Below are positions 18,533 through 31,408 of a stretch of 64,000 bases of DNA, piece by piece. The stretch spans positions 62,001-126,000 of the forward strand of contig NZ_BCXI01000028.1 of the NCBI RefSeq assembly GCF_001895025.1. The letters are read 5' to 3'. Made by a program: the position numbers and the translations under genes. The DNA is from Rhodococcus zopfii NBRC 100606 = JCM 9919. Its GTDB lineage: Bacteria > Actinomycetota > Actinomycetes > Mycobacteriales > Mycobacteriaceae. The notes beneath the pieces were generated by a model. That model was not told where the DNA came from, ran no database searches, and worked only from the letters and a program-made list of their open reading frames with translations. The first letter of the stretch is position 1; every line of letters starts with the position of its first letter.

Positions 18533-18984
18533 GACGGGGAGGTTGGCCAGCCCGGGAACGGCGGCAGGGTTGGGTACGGGGCTGTGAACCTTTCGTTGAT
18601 GCGCGTGGGGCGTGTTTCTGGTGGATCCGGGAACTTGTCCACGCAGGCGAGGGCGTCGTTGTAGTTGCGGGTCGAGAAGGCGTGGCGAGTGATGGTCCAT
18701 CCGCCGAACATGTCGGTCCGAGGTGCGCGGTCGGCGCCGCCTGCAGTGCGTGTCCGATCGGTAGCCCCGTCGGGGCCGGGAGCGAGGTCTATGAGAGTCG
18801 CACGCGGGACGCGTGTTCCGAAATTCTTCCAGGCTCCTTCAGGTGTGTTGGTCATCAATGAGTAGTTGCCCTCGCAGACCATTGCTTGCAAACCGTGGTC
18901 AACAGGCTTGATAGATAGGATGTGCGCGTAGAAGGTTCCGGTGCGGGTCCACCCGTTGTAGTTGGTTCTGTCGTTGATACTTCT
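18529..18984 (-). pseudogene. 5'-truncated gene for a small secreted protein with YPTLPxxPGWP tail
   Basis: The coherent part begins around YNGWTRTGTFYAHILS and runs through QAMVCEGNYSLMTNTPEGAWKNFG, a CVDKFPDP motif and the tail PYPTLPPFPGWPTS. Two cysteines suggest a disulphide in a secreted domain. No signal peptide or convincing start precedes it. Upstream the frame merges with the end of the decayed gene at 18985-20095, as if a deletion removed that gene's 3' end together with the 5' end of this one. The modelled open frame extends to 19053, but its first residues look like out-of-frame sequence. It could still be translated from a late start. Confidence 0.5.
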
Positions 18985-20095
18985 TCCCCGCGGACTGGGA
19001 CATGCGCTTCCTGTCCGCGGCGTAGTGGATCCGCGAATCGGTGTTCGTTGCACCGGATGTCGCCCACGCCTGCTCCAGCGACGCGACCGACGTCGACGCC
19101 TGTGCGGTCAGATGTCCGGCCGCGTCGACGTCGCTCGACAGCACTGCGTAGAGCAGTGGCGCGTTCCGGAAGCCGAGTGCCCCGTATCCGTGTGTTCCGG
19201 TTTCCTCGCTGGGAACCCCGACTATGTCGGCCAGATAGGGCGCCACGGCCTGTGCGAGACCTTGGGTCACAGCAGGATTCAGTTCACCGATCGACTTTCC
19301 TTCGGACCCGGGAACATCGAGTAGATCCGCGTGATGGCCGGCCGGCAATTGGGAGAGGCCGAAGGCGATTTCGCCTGCGCGCGTAGCACGTTCGATCGTC
19401 ACGGGGTCGTCGTCGCCCGCTGTCGCATCGGATGCGACCCACTCGAACATCCGCGACACCGAAGCCTCGCCGGAGTTCGACCGATCTTGTTGCAGAAGAG
19501 GGAGAATTTTGTCCTCGCGACTGTCCGGATCGACCACCATCCCGTGCACGCTCTCCTGGTCACGTCCACAGGCGGTGACCAGATGCTCGGGGAGTCCGTC
19601 GAACGTCGTCGATCCGGCGTCCCGTAGTTCGACGGCGCTTCGGGGTCCCGGATCGAGGGCGGCCGACTCACCGGCCCGTTCCAGGAGTACGCGATCGATC
19701 GGATTGCCCTGTTGCAACGCCGCGCTCCGGCCCCGTACGACTGCGCGAACCGGTCGAGCAGACCCGCGTCCGGAACGGCGGTGAGAAACAGCGGGGGGAT
19801 TGCCCACCACCACGCCGGTGGTGGCCGGCTTGCCGAGGAGCTCTGCCACCCTCGTCGGCATACCGCCGAGGCCGGCCTCGGGTCCGGCGGCGAGCGCCGG
19901 ACCGTTCGCAAGGAGCCGCTGCCCGTCGGCAGCACCTTCCGAACCCAGCTTCTCGGAAAGTGTCACGAACCGTCGACCCCGAGCGTGCCGTACCGCTCCC
20001 GGACATAGTCGAGAGCTTCCCGCGCGGCGGACCTCGTCCCCGTGGTTCATGAGGGTGGTGGCGAACGCGGCGAGCACCTCCGGATCGACCTTCAC
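18985..20095 (-). pseudogene. Frameshifted WXG/TPR-type secreted protein gene
   Basis: From GTG 20095 the product starts [23 protein letters not shown], which resembles the helical N-terminus of WXG100-like secreted proteins. The sequence then leaves the good frame: LDYVRERYGTLGVDGS is only found in another frame, which ends in TGA, and FLTAVPDAGLLDRFAQSYG in yet another. The original frame resumes at ALQQGNPIDRVLLE. The central part (SVSRMFEWVAS, RATRAGEIAFGLSQ, IGELNPAVTQGLAQAVAPYLADIVGVPSE, shown here by its parts) is like large actinobacterial TPR-region proteins of unknown role. The 3' end is lost. At least three indels make it a pseudogene unless the assembly is wrong. Confidence 0.65.
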
Positions 20096-20308
20096 CGCGA
20101 CCGCCCGCCAGTGCTCGGAGAACAGACCCGTGCCGAACAGAACAAGATCACACATCGTCCCCTGCGGTGTCGGGTTCATCCCGAATGCAGGGTCCCCGAC
20201 CCCGACGCAGACGGCAGCCTACACACAGGTGTGTGACGGTCGCCATGCCGAGGACGCGGACCCGCAGCAGGCGCGGTGTGGCTGACCGAATGCGTCGCCG
20301 CAGGGGCC

Positions 20309-20314
20309 TACACT
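20309..20314 (+). promoter_or_regulatory. Putative -10 box of dnaE1
   Basis: TACACT lies 36 bases before the dnaE1 start in an otherwise empty 254-bp gap. No clear -35 is seen. Confidence 0.4.
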
Positions 20315-20349
20315 CATCGGTGCCCACTGACTTTCCGGGAGTGACACGC

Positions 20350-23886
<3,537 letters not shown>

Positions 23887-23944
23887 CGCGGGTCTCCGGT
23901 TCGGAGAGGGAATCTCGGCCGGATACGGGCCGCGTCGGCGGCGG

Positions 23945-26578
23945 TCACGCGGCCGCCGGTTCCGGGGCGGTCGGGCGCGACGCGCGGGGATGGTGCACGA
24001 ACCGCGCTGCCCGTCGCTCGATGCGATGTTTCGTTCCTCGGGTCCGTCTGGGCTGACCGGCCAGGTGCATCGGGTCCTCGTAGAACACCTTCTTGGTGAA
24101 CTCGACCAGGACGAGATAGGCGATGGTCAGCACCACCAACGCAAGGAAGAACTGCCACGGCAGTGGGGCGAATCCGAGCCGGGGACCCAACGGTGACAAC
24201 GTCAGGCCGATCCCGATGGCGATGACGCTCAGTGTGGTTACGACCAGCCATCCACCGGGTCTGCTGCGGAAGAACGGGATCTTCCGGGTGCGGATGACGA
24301 AGATGATCAGCGTCTGCGTGGCCAGCGATTCGACGAACCAGCCGGTGCGGAACTCCGGCGGGCCGGCATGCAGCACACCGATCATCAATCCGAAAGTGAG
24401 AAAGTCGAACAGTGAGCTGATCGGGCCGAATGTCAGCATGAACCGCCGGATGAACGCGATGTTCCAGTGCGCCGGCGCGTGCAACTGTTCGGGATCGACC
24501 CGATCGCTCGGGATGGCGAGCTGCGAACTGTCGTACAGCAGGTTGTTCAGCAGGATCTGCCCGGGCAGCATCGGCAGGAACGGCAGCACCGCCGACGCCG
24601 CTGCGGCACTGAACATGTTGCCGAAATTGCTCGAGGTGCCCATCAGCACGTATTTGATGGTGTTCGCGAAGATGCGCCTGCCTTCCGAGACACCATCGGC
24701 GAGCACCCCGAGATCCTTCTCGAGCAGCACCACGTCGGCGGCATCCTTCGCGATGTCGGTCGCCGAGTCGACCGAAACTCCGACGTCGGCGGCATGCAGG
24801 GCCAGCGCGTCGTTGACTCCGTCGCCGAGGTAGCCGACCGAGCGGCCCTGCTTGCGCGCCGAGATGATCACCCGCTCCTTCTGCTCGGGTGTGGCCCTCG
24901 CGAAGACGGTGGTCTCGGCGACCATCCGGTCGAATGCCGCGCCGTCGAGCCTGTCCATCTCGACCCCGGTGATCGCACCTTTGGAAACCAGACCGAGATC
25001 GGCACACACCTTCTCTGCAACCTGGGGATTGTCGCCTGTCGCAACCTTGACGTCGATCTCCAGCGCGGCAAGTTTCGCCAGCGATTCCCGAGCGGCGTGC
25101 TTGGGGTTGTCCGCAAACGAGAGAAATCCCGCCAGGGTCAGGCCCACCTCGTCGGCGGCGGTCAACCCGGTCCGGCCCGGCGCCGGCTTGGTGGCCACGG
25201 CGACAACGCGTCGTCCGTCGCCGAACAGTCTGTCGAGGGTGAGGTGAGCGGCGTCGGGCACATTCACGCACCGGGCAAGGATCTGCTCGGGTGCTCCCTT
25301 GGTCACCAGCATCCGCGCGGGTGGCGACATCTGCGGATCGTCGACCAGCACCGACGTCGCCCGCCGGATGTGGTCGAACGGCAACGCCGCCACCCGTTCG
25401 ACACCGGCAGTCGTCGCGGCGGGCTGCGACCCCCACAGTGCGCCGTCCATGTCGTTTCCGCTGGCGCCGCCGGTCGCCGGATCCACGTCGGTGGCCAGCA
25501 TGCCGTACCGCAGCACCAGGTCGGAATGTGATCCCGATGGACCGACCGCATCGATGAAACTGATGTGGCCTTCGGTCAGCGTCCCGGTCTTGTCGGTGAT
25601 CAGCACGTCGATGTCGCCGAGGTCCTCGATGCTGACCAGCCGTTTGACCAGGACCTTCCGTTTGGCGAGGTCACGTGCACCCGATGCGAGGCTGCTGCTG
25701 ACCACCGCCGGTAGCAACTGTGGGGTGATGCCGACCGCGATCGCCAACGCGAACAGCACCGAATCGATCACCGGCCTGCGCAACATCAGATTGGCCAGCA
25801 GGATGAACACCGTCAATGTCAGTGCGACGTACAGCAGCAGGTATGAGAACTTCCGTAGGCCCGCCTGGAAGTCCGTCTCCGGCTGGCGCTGACCCAACCT
25901 CGCGGCGATGCGCCCGAACTGGGCATCCGCACCGGTTGCGTAGACCACTCCGGTTGCGTCTCCCGCACTGACGATCGTTCCCATGAACGCGAGATCGCTG
26001 CAATCGGCCAGGGCGGTGTCCGCCGCCACCGCATCCACCGACTTCTCCGCAGTCATCGACTCACCGGTCAGGATGCCTTCATTGCATTCCAGGCCGCTGA
26101 CCTCGGAGAGCCGGACATCTGCCGGCACCGCCTCACCCAACGTCAAACGGATGACGTCGCCGGGTACCAGCTGGGTCACGTCGACCTTGACGAAGTTGCC
26201 GTCGCGTCGCACCAGTGCGCTGTGCCGCACTCCCGAATGCAGCGCCTCGGTGGCGCGTTCGGCGCGGTACTCGTTGAAGAATCCCAGTCCGATGCTGGTC
26301 AGCAGGATGATCCCGATGATGATCGCCTGCGTGCCGTCGCCGAGAAATCCCGACACGGCCGCGGTGACCGCCAGCAGGATCAGAACCGCATTGTTCAGCT
26401 GACGTTTCAGTACGGCCCAGGCGCTGACCCGGCGGGTACGGATGGCGTTGGGTCCGTGGCTCGACAGGCGCGCGGCTGCCTCGATGGAGGTCAGTCCGCC
26501 GGGGTCGGTGCGCAACAGCGACATCAGCTCCGGCACCGACGTCGATGCGGCACACCCAGGACTGATGGACTCGATCAT
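23945..26578 (-). CDS. mgtA: MgtA-type Mg2+-importing P-type ATPase
   Basis: 877 residues in P3B-ATPase order. The actuator domain contains GILTGES. The M4 segment reads AIAVGITPQLLPAVVSSSLA. The phosphorylation motif DKTGTLTEGH is at D329. The nucleotide and hinge motifs GDNPQVAEK and GDGVNDALALHAADVGVSVD follow, and then a C-terminal membrane domain (LPFLPMLPGQILLNNLLYDSSQ, QTLIIFVIRTRKIPFF). MgtA/MgtB proteins import Mg2+ under limitation. The modelled ATG (26578) has GGAGG only 2 bases ahead; in-frame codons upstream reach 26809 but look non-coding, so the start is the weak point. It converges with dnaE1. Confidence 0.92.
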   Translation of the reverse strand: MIESISPGCAASTSVPELMSLLRTDPGGLTSIEAAARLSSHGPNAIRTRRVSAWAVLKRQLNNAVLILLAVTAAVSGFLGDGTQAIIIGIILLTSIGLGFFNEYRAERATEALHSGVRHSALVRRDGNFVKVDVTQLVPGDVIRLTLGEAVPADVRLSEVSGLECNEGILTGESMTAEKSVDAVAADTALADCSDLAFMGTIVSAGDATGVVYATGADAQFGRIAARLGQRQPETDFQAGLRKFSYLLLYVALTLTVFILLANLMLRRPVIDSVLFALAIAVGITPQLLPAVVSSSLASGARDLAKRKVLVKRLVSIEDLGDIDVLITDKTGTLTEGHISFIDAVGPSGSHSDLVLRYGMLATDVDPATGGASGNDMDGALWGSQPAATTAGVERVAALPFDHIRRATSVLVDDPQMSPPARMLVTKGAPEQILARCVNVPDAAHLTLDRLFGDGRRVVAVATKPAPGRTGLTAADEVGLTLAGFLSFADNPKHAARESLAKLAALEIDVKVATGDNPQVAEKVCADLGLVSKGAITGVEMDRLDGAAFDRMVAETTVFARATPEQKERVIISARKQGRSVGYLGDGVNDALALHAADVGVSVDSATDIAKDAADVVLLEKDLGVLADGVSEGRRIFANTIKYVLMGTSSNFGNMFSAAAASAVLPFLPMLPGQILLNNLLYDSSQLAIPSDRVDPEQLHAPAHWNIAFIRRFMLTFGPISSLFDFLTFGLMIGVLHAGPPEFRTGWFVESLATQTLIIFVIRTRKIPFFRSRPGGWLVVTTLSVIAIGIGLTLSPLGPRLGFAPLPWQFFLALVVLTIAYLVLVEFTKKVFYEDPMHLAGQPRRTRGTKHRIERRAARFVHHPRASRPTAPEPAAA

Positions 26579-26871
26579 GGCCTCCAGAGCCGACGCTGCA
26601 GGACCTCGGGAGCGTAACAAGTACCCCGCGGTCCGGCTGCGTGAGCCGCCGATGGTCGAGCGTGATTGTGCGCTCGGTATTCGGGTAGTGCAGTACTCGA
26701 ACGCTACGACGGTCGCCGACCCAGCATGGAATGCGTCAATCCTCGGGCATTCTTGCGAGGCGAAGATCATGAACGGGATCGGTGGTAGTGCCTGAACCGC
26801 GGTGAACACGGCGGGGACCGGTATCTGCGCATCTCGATGTACGTGCGTGGCAACGGTCCTACGGTGGGTCC
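26579..26871. other. Divergent intergenic region between mgtA and the glutamate-synthase-like gene
   Basis: 293 bp with no supported gene. It must hold the mgtA promoter on the minus strand. On the plus strand TACGGT (26860-26865) sits 6 bases before the ATG at 26872, which would give a leaderless transcript. No magnesium riboswitch or clear operator was seen. Confidence 0.5.
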
Positions 26872-28449
26872 ATGGACTGGTCGAAGGCTCTCGGAATCCC
26901 GGCTGCCACGTTGGCTGCGGTGGCGTCGTACGACCTGCTGCAGCGCAGGCACGCGCTGCTGAGGAACTTTCCCGTCATCGGGCACGGTCGATACCTGCTG
27001 GAGTCTCTCGGCCCCGAACTGCGTCAGTACATCGTCACCCGCAACGACGAGGAGCGTCCGTTCACCCGCGACCAACGGCACTGGGTGTATGCCGTGTCGA
27101 AGAGGGAGAACGACACCTTCGGCTTCGGCACGGACAACGACATCGAGTTCACCGACGGATACACGATCATCAAGCACCGCACGTTCTCGCGGATCGCGCC
27201 GTCCGGAGCGCCTCACAGCGGCGAAGGACTGACGGTTCCGTCGGCGAAGATCCTCGGGGGACCACGCGGTCGTGCGAAGGCGTTCCGGCCGGAATCGTTC
27301 GTCAACGTCTCGGCGATGAGTTTCGGATCGTTGTCGTCGGCGGCCGTGGTGGCTTTGAACAAAGGGGCGGCCGCGGCCGGGTGCATGCACAACACGGGGG
27401 AGGGCGGTCTGTCGCGGTACCACCGCAACGGTGCTGATCTGATCTTCCAGATCGGCACCGCGTACTTCGGTTGCCGCGACAGCGAGGGCCGATTCGACCT
27501 CGACCGGCTTCTCGCGCTCACCGAGTCGGCACCGGTCAAGGCCATCGAGATCAAGTTGAGTCAGGGCGCCAAACCCGGCCTCGGCGGCCTGTTGCCGGGC
27601 GCCAAGGTGACGGCGGAGATCGCCGAGATCCGCGGTGTGCCGGTGGGTCGCGACGTGGTGAGCCCGTCCAGGCACACGGCCTTCCACGATGTCGACAGCA
27701 TGCTCGATTTCGTGGAGATGCTCGCTTCGGCCACCGGTCTCCCCGTCGGGGTCAAGTCGGCGGTCGGCGACCCGGCGTTCTGGCGGTTGCTTGCCGATGC
27801 GATGCGCGACGGTCATCGCGGCGTCGACTTCGTCACCGTCGACGGCGGCGAGGGCGGTACAGGGGCGGCGCCGCTCGTGTTCGCGGATTCCATGTCGTTG
27901 CCGTTCCGCAGCGGTTTCGCCCGGGTCTATCGGCAATTCGCCGAGGCCGGGGTCGCCGACCGCGTGACCTTCATCGGATCGGGCAAACTCGGGATGCCTG
28001 ACAATGCCGTGGCGGCAATGGCTCTGGGTTGCGACATGGTCAACGTCGCTCGTGAGCCGATGTTCGCGGTGGGTTGTATCCAGGCGCAGAAGTGTCACAC
28101 CGACCGGTGCCCCACCGGGGTGGCCACCCAGAATGCCTGGCTGTCAAGAGGTTTGGACGTCCCGTCGAAGGCCGAACGGGTCGAACAGTATCTGCGGGCG
28201 TTGCGGCGCGAGGTGTTGAAGGTCGCGGAGGCGTGCGGCGTGGCACATCCGAGCCTGATCACCGCAGAGGACGTCGAAGTCGCGGACGGCAATCGGCGTT
28301 CGGTGACACTCGCCGAGTTGTACGGCTATCGGGAGGGCTGGGGTCTTCCCGGTGTCGCCGACCGCGACGCGATCGCCCGCATCATGACTGCCTCCCCCAG
28401 CCAGGGCCCGGGCGGCACCGGATCGCCCGGTGCACAGACGAAGCCCTGA
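26872..28449 (+). CDS. FMN-binding glutamate synthase family protein (GltB-like domain only)
   Basis: 525 residues. An N-terminal hydrophobic helix (about 8-22) is followed by RRHALLRNFPVIGHGRYLLE, the usual lead-in of this stand-alone family. The FMN/TIM-barrel synthase domain follows, with FVNVSAMSFGSLSSAAV, NTGEGGLSRYHR, KLSQGAKPGLGGLLPG and VTVDGGEGGTGAAPL. The Fe-S cysteine cluster is at GCIQAQKCHTDRCPTGVAT. The glutaminase domain of true GltB is absent, so ammonia or another partner would have to supply nitrogen. The actual reaction of this family is not established. Confidence 0.88.
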   Translation: MDWSKALGIPAATLAAVASYDLLQRRHALLRNFPVIGHGRYLLESLGPELRQYIVTRNDEERPFTRDQRHWVYAVSKRENDTFGFGTDNDIEFTDGYTIIKHRTFSRIAPSGAPHSGEGLTVPSAKILGGPRGRAKAFRPESFVNVSAMSFGSLSSAAVVALNKGAAAAGCMHNTGEGGLSRYHRNGADLIFQIGTAYFGCRDSEGRFDLDRLLALTESAPVKAIEIKLSQGAKPGLGGLLPGAKVTAEIAEIRGVPVGRDVVSPSRHTAFHDVDSMLDFVEMLASATGLPVGVKSAVGDPAFWRLLADAMRDGHRGVDFVTVDGGEGGTGAAPLVFADSMSLPFRSGFARVYRQFAEAGVADRVTFIGSGKLGMPDNAVAAMALGCDMVNVAREPMFAVGCIQAQKCHTDRCPTGVATQNAWLSRGLDVPSKAERVEQYLRALRREVLKVAEACGVAHPSLITAEDVEVADGNRRSVTLAELYGYREGWGLPGVADRDAIARIMTASPSQGPGGTGSPGAQTKP

Positions 28450-28476
28450 CCGACGACGGGGGTCTGTGCGCGGGCC

Positions 28477-28701
28477 CTATGCGCGGCGGTAGTAGGCCAG
28501 CCGGACCCACCACGTGACGGTCGCGGCCGCCGCCGCGGAGAGCACGGCCGTCTGCGCGGAACCGGTGATGACGAACAGTGCGAGCAGCATCAGGGCGCCG
28601 ACGATCACGGCTTCGATCTTGTAGAGCGGCCACTCGGTCCCGGCGAGATCGATGCCGGCGACGTGCCGGGCGGGGCGAGCGGGGGTGCCGAGTGTGGCCA
28701 T
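28477..28701 (-). CDS. Small two-TM membrane protein
   Basis: 74 residues with two transmembrane segments (IEAVIVGALMLLALFVITG and TAVLSAAAAATVTWWVRLAYY) and a short N-terminal cytoplasmic stretch. ATG 28701 is chosen because AGGAG lies 7 bases upstream on the minus strand; the codon before it (TTG) is less likely. It lies alone between two plus-strand genes. No function is known. Confidence 0.6.
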   Translation of the reverse strand: MATLGTPARPARHVAGIDLAGTEWPLYKIEAVIVGALMLLALFVITGSAQTAVLSAAAAATVTWWVRLAYYRRA

Positions 28702-28819
28702 CAAGATGCTCCTACGGTCTCGGAAAGTCTGCCTTCAGGGTAGTCTCAGTCGAGAATTCGGGTCAACGAACTTTCCGCCTGCCGTGTGTCGTCTCACAGA
28801 AGCGTGTTGACTGGTCCGT

Positions 28820-29254
28820 ATGCCCCTGATCGGAGAATACGAACCCAGCCCGTCGAAGTGGGCCGCGGACCAGGTCGAACAGTACGAGTCGTCGGGCGGT
28901 ACCGCGGGCACCACCATGAACGGCATGCCGGTGGTCATCCTCACCACGCGGGGCGCCAGGACCGGCAAGCTGCGCAAGACACCGCTGATGCGCGTCGAGC
29001 ACGACGGCGCCTACGCGGTCGTGGCATCGCTGGGCGGCGCACCGAAGAACCCTGTCTGGTACTACAACGTCCTCGCAGACCCGCGCGTCGAACTGCGCGA
29101 CGGTCCCCGGGTGCAGGACATGACCGCCCGCGAGGTCCACGGTGAGGAGAAAGCCGTGTGGTGGGAACGCGCGGTCGCGGCATTCCCCGACTACGCCGAC
29201 TATCAGACGAAGACGGACCGTCAGATCCCCGTGTTCGTTCTCGAACCCCGGTAG
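28820..29254 (+). CDS. Ddn-like F420-dependent nitroreductase family protein
   Basis: 144 residues of the split-beta-barrel deazaflavin-dependent reductase family (DUF385), which in mycobacteria includes Ddn. Diagnostic stretches are [25 protein letters not shown], seen here in two parts around the GARTGK phosphate-binding loop. [22 protein letters not shown] and the C-terminal VFVLEPR also fit. The protein would use reduced F420 to reduce quinones or related acceptors. The start ATG 28820 gives the normal N-terminus [11 protein letters not shown]. It is a single-gene unit, ended by a hairpin at 29297. Confidence 0.88.
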   Translation: MPLIGEYEPSPSKWAADQVEQYESSGGTAGTTMNGMPVVILTTRGARTGKLRKTPLMRVEHDGAYAVVASLGGAPKNPVWYYNVLADPRVELRDGPRVQDMTAREVHGEEKAVWWERAVAAFPDYADYQTKTDRQIPVFVLEPR

Positions 29255-29296
29255 CCCGGACGGCAGCCGCCCGACTGCAGTGTGCCGGGAGGTCGT

Positions 29297-29328
29297 GCGG
29301 GTGGCGAAGCCGAACCTTCGCCACCCGC
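29297..29328 (+). terminator. Hairpin terminator between the Ddn-like gene and ilvA
   Basis: GCGGGTGGCGAAG (29297-29309) pairs perfectly with 29316-29328 around CCGAAC. No U-run follows. Confidence 0.65.
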
Positions 29329-29401
29329 CACGCCCGTCCCGGTTCACGTCGTGACGGGTACTGCTTTGGATGATCGGCGACGCGGGTGGCAGCATTGACG
29401 G

Positions 29402-30754
29402 GTGACCACCTACCCGCACACCGCAGAACCGACACACGCGCCCGTGATGAACGTGGCCGACATCGATGCGGCAGCGGAGCGAATTTCCCCGGCGGTGGCA
29501 CCGACTCCACTCGAACACTGCCCGCGACTGTCTGCTCTGACCGGCGCGAACGTCTACCTCAAGCGTGAGGATCTCACGCGGGTGCGCTCGTTCAAGCTGC
29601 GCGGCGCCTACAACGTGATGGCCCAGCTCAGCGACGCCGAACGGGCGGCGGGTGTCGTGACGGCCAGCGCCGGAAACCACGCGCAGGGCGTGGCGTACGC
29701 GTGCCGCTCCATGGGCATCACCGGGCGCATCTACGTCCCGGCGCGCACCCCGAAGCAGAAGTGTGACCGGATCCGTGTCCACGGCGGCGAGTTCGTCGAG
29801 CTCATCCCCATCGGCGACACCTTCGATGCCGCCGCCGCAGCGGCCCGAGCCGACGTCGAGCGCACCGGCGCGACGATGGTCGCGCCGTTCGACGACGTCC
29901 GCACCGCGGCCGGGCAGGGCACGATCGCCCGCGAGATCCTCGCGCAGTTGCCGGCAGCGCCGGATCTGGTGGTCGTGCCGGTCGGCGGCGGGGGACTGCT
30001 GGCGGGCATCGCGGCCTACCTGCACGAGAAGTCGCCGAGCACCTCGATCGTCGGGGTGGAACCGGCCGGTGCCGCGTCCATGACCGCCGCGCTCGTCGCG
30101 GGCGGTCCGGTGACGCTGCCGGAGGTCGAACCGTTCGTCGACGGCGCCGCGGTCCAGCGGATCGGGGACGTGCCCTACTCGGTGGTGTCCGGTCTGGGCG
30201 CCGAGGTGGTGTCGCACGCGAACCTGCCGTTGGTCGCGACGATCCGCCAGGACACGCTCGGCACCGGTCCCTTCGGGATGACCCAGGTCGACGAGGGGGC
30301 GGTCTGCACCGCGATGCTCGAGCTGTATCAGAACGAGGGTGTCATCGCCGAACCCGCCGGCGCGCTCTCGGTCGCGGCGCTCGAACACATCGCCGCGGAG
30401 CCGGGTTCGACGATCGTGTGCCTGATCTCCGGAGGCAACAACGACGTCTCCCGGTACGGCGAGGTCATCGAGCGGTCGCTGGTGCACCGCGGACTCAAGC
30501 ACTACTTCCTCGTCGACTTCCCGCAGGAGCCCGGCGCGTTGCGGCGGTTCCTCGACGAGGTGCTCGGACCGGACGACGACATCACCCTGTTCGAATATGT
30601 CAAGCGCAACAACCGGGAGACGGGTGCCGCACTCGTCGGTATCGAGCTCGGTGGGGCCGACGGTCTTGCCCCGTTGCTTGCGCGCATGGATGCATCGCGG
30701 CTGCAGGTGCAGCGGCTCGAACCGGGCTCGCCCGCGTACCGCTACCTGACCTGA
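29402..30754 (+). CDS. ilvA: Threonine dehydratase (threonine ammonia-lyase) IlvA
   Basis: 450 residues. The PLP lysine is K65 in RVRSFKLRGAYNVM. The Ser/Thr dehydratase fold follows, with TASAGNHAQGVAYA and the phosphate-binding loop PVGGGGLLAGIA. The C-terminal regulatory ACT-like domain begins at HYFLVDFPQEPGALRRF, so this is the biosynthetic, isoleucine-inhibitable type. It converts threonine to 2-oxobutanoate, the first step of isoleucine synthesis. Length and position (between dnaE1 and the tre genes) match Mycobacterium. GTG 29402 is the start. It ends 5 bp from the convergent TetR gene. Confidence 0.95.
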   Translation: MTTYPHTAEPTHAPVMNVADIDAAAERISPAVAPTPLEHCPRLSALTGANVYLKREDLTRVRSFKLRGAYNVMAQLSDAERAAGVVTASAGNHAQGVAYACRSMGITGRIYVPARTPKQKCDRIRVHGGEFVELIPIGDTFDAAAAAARADVERTGATMVAPFDDVRTAAGQGTIAREILAQLPAAPDLVVVPVGGGGLLAGIAAYLHEKSPSTSIVGVEPAGAASMTAALVAGGPVTLPEVEPFVDGAAVQRIGDVPYSVVSGLGAEVVSHANLPLVATIRQDTLGTGPFGMTQVDEGAVCTAMLELYQNEGVIAEPAGALSVAALEHIAAEPGSTIVCLISGGNNDVSRYGEVIERSLVHRGLKHYFLVDFPQEPGALRRFLDEVLGPDDDITLFEYVKRNNRETGAALVGIELGGADGLAPLLARMDASRLQVQRLEPGSPAYRYLT

Positions 30755-30759
30755 GCCGA

Positions 30760-31299
30760 TCAGCGTGGGTCGTCGCGGCTGAGCAGCCGGTCGATGATCG
30801 CGCGGTGCAGCTCGGGGTCCGGCCGCGGTAGTCCGAGCAGGGCGCCGAGGTAGATGCCGTCGCCGACGAGCCGTACGATCTCGGCGGTGACGGGATCGTC
30901 GAACTCGGCCCGGAGCCCGTCGTCCCACGACCGCATCACGTCGACGACGGCGCGTTGCACCTCGTCGTGCTGACCGTCGGCGCTGCGCATCGCAGCCACC
31001 ATCGATCGAAACAGTGAGATCTCCGCGGCGTCGCCGAGGTCGTCCGGGTAGGCCAGGTACCACTCGGCGACCCGGGTGCCGCCGGCGACGGCTTCGGCGA
31101 GTTGCTCGTCGCTGCGGGTGCCGAGCCGGCGCACCAGGGCGGCGAGCATCGCCTCCTTGGTCGGGAAGTGGTACAGCAGGCCACCTTTCGACACGCCCGC
31201 CGCGGCGGCCACCGATTCGAGGGTGACCTGGGTGAGGCCGACGTCGAGCAGCGTGCGTTCGAGTGCGTCGAGGATCCGGTCGCGGGTGTCGGAGGCCAT
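30760..31299 (-). CDS. TetR family repressor next to an MFS exporter
   Basis: 179 residues. The N-terminal TetR helix-turn-helix is clear: RILDALERTLLDVGLTQVTLESVAAAAGVSKGGLLYHF, given here only by residues 8-44. The recognition helix is VSKGGLLYHF. The C-terminal ligand domain is of the common TetR_C type (PDDLGDAAEISLFRSMVAAM). It is divergently encoded from the MFS exporter at 31409, and two copies of a 19-bp motif lie between the starts, so it most likely represses the exporter and itself. Confidence 0.9.
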   Translation of the reverse strand: MASDTRDRILDALERTLLDVGLTQVTLESVAAAAGVSKGGLLYHFPTKEAMLAALVRRLGTRSDEQLAEAVAGGTRVAEWYLAYPDDLGDAAEISLFRSMVAAMRSADGQHDEVQRAVVDVMRSWDDGLRAEFDDPVTAEIVRLVGDGIYLGALLGLPRPDPELHRAIIDRLLSRDDPR

Positions 31300-31320
31300 G
31301 GTGTGAGCCTAGTCAATCGA

Positions 31321-31380
31321 CTGTACCGGCCGGACGGTCCGCTGCTACCCTGGCATTTGCTGTACCGGCTGGACGGTTCA
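31321..31380. promoter_or_regulatory. Two operator copies between tetR and the MFS exporter gene
   Basis: CTGTACCGGCCGGACGGTC (31321-31339) and CTGTACCGGCTGGACGGTT (31360-31378) are near-identical 19-mers, 39 bp apart. Each has a dyad-like TACCG...GACGGT arrangement. They lie between the divergent starts. Confidence 0.7.
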
Positions 31381-31408
31381 GTAACCCCCGTATTCCCAGG
31401 AAGTAGTC

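Noticed and set aside
19509-20008. Plus-strand frames in the 19.5-20.0 kb region
   Set aside because: Antisense to the decayed secreted-protein gene; short, Arg-rich and without motifs.
26579-26809. N-terminal extension of MgtA up to 26809
   Set aside because: The extra 77 residues lack the family's N-terminal pattern and occupy what should be the promoter region, so the start at 26578 is preferred.
28763-31063. Minus-strand open frame of 766 codons spanning several genes
   Set aside because: Antisense to the Ddn-like gene and ilvA, both well supported; no domain in the frame.
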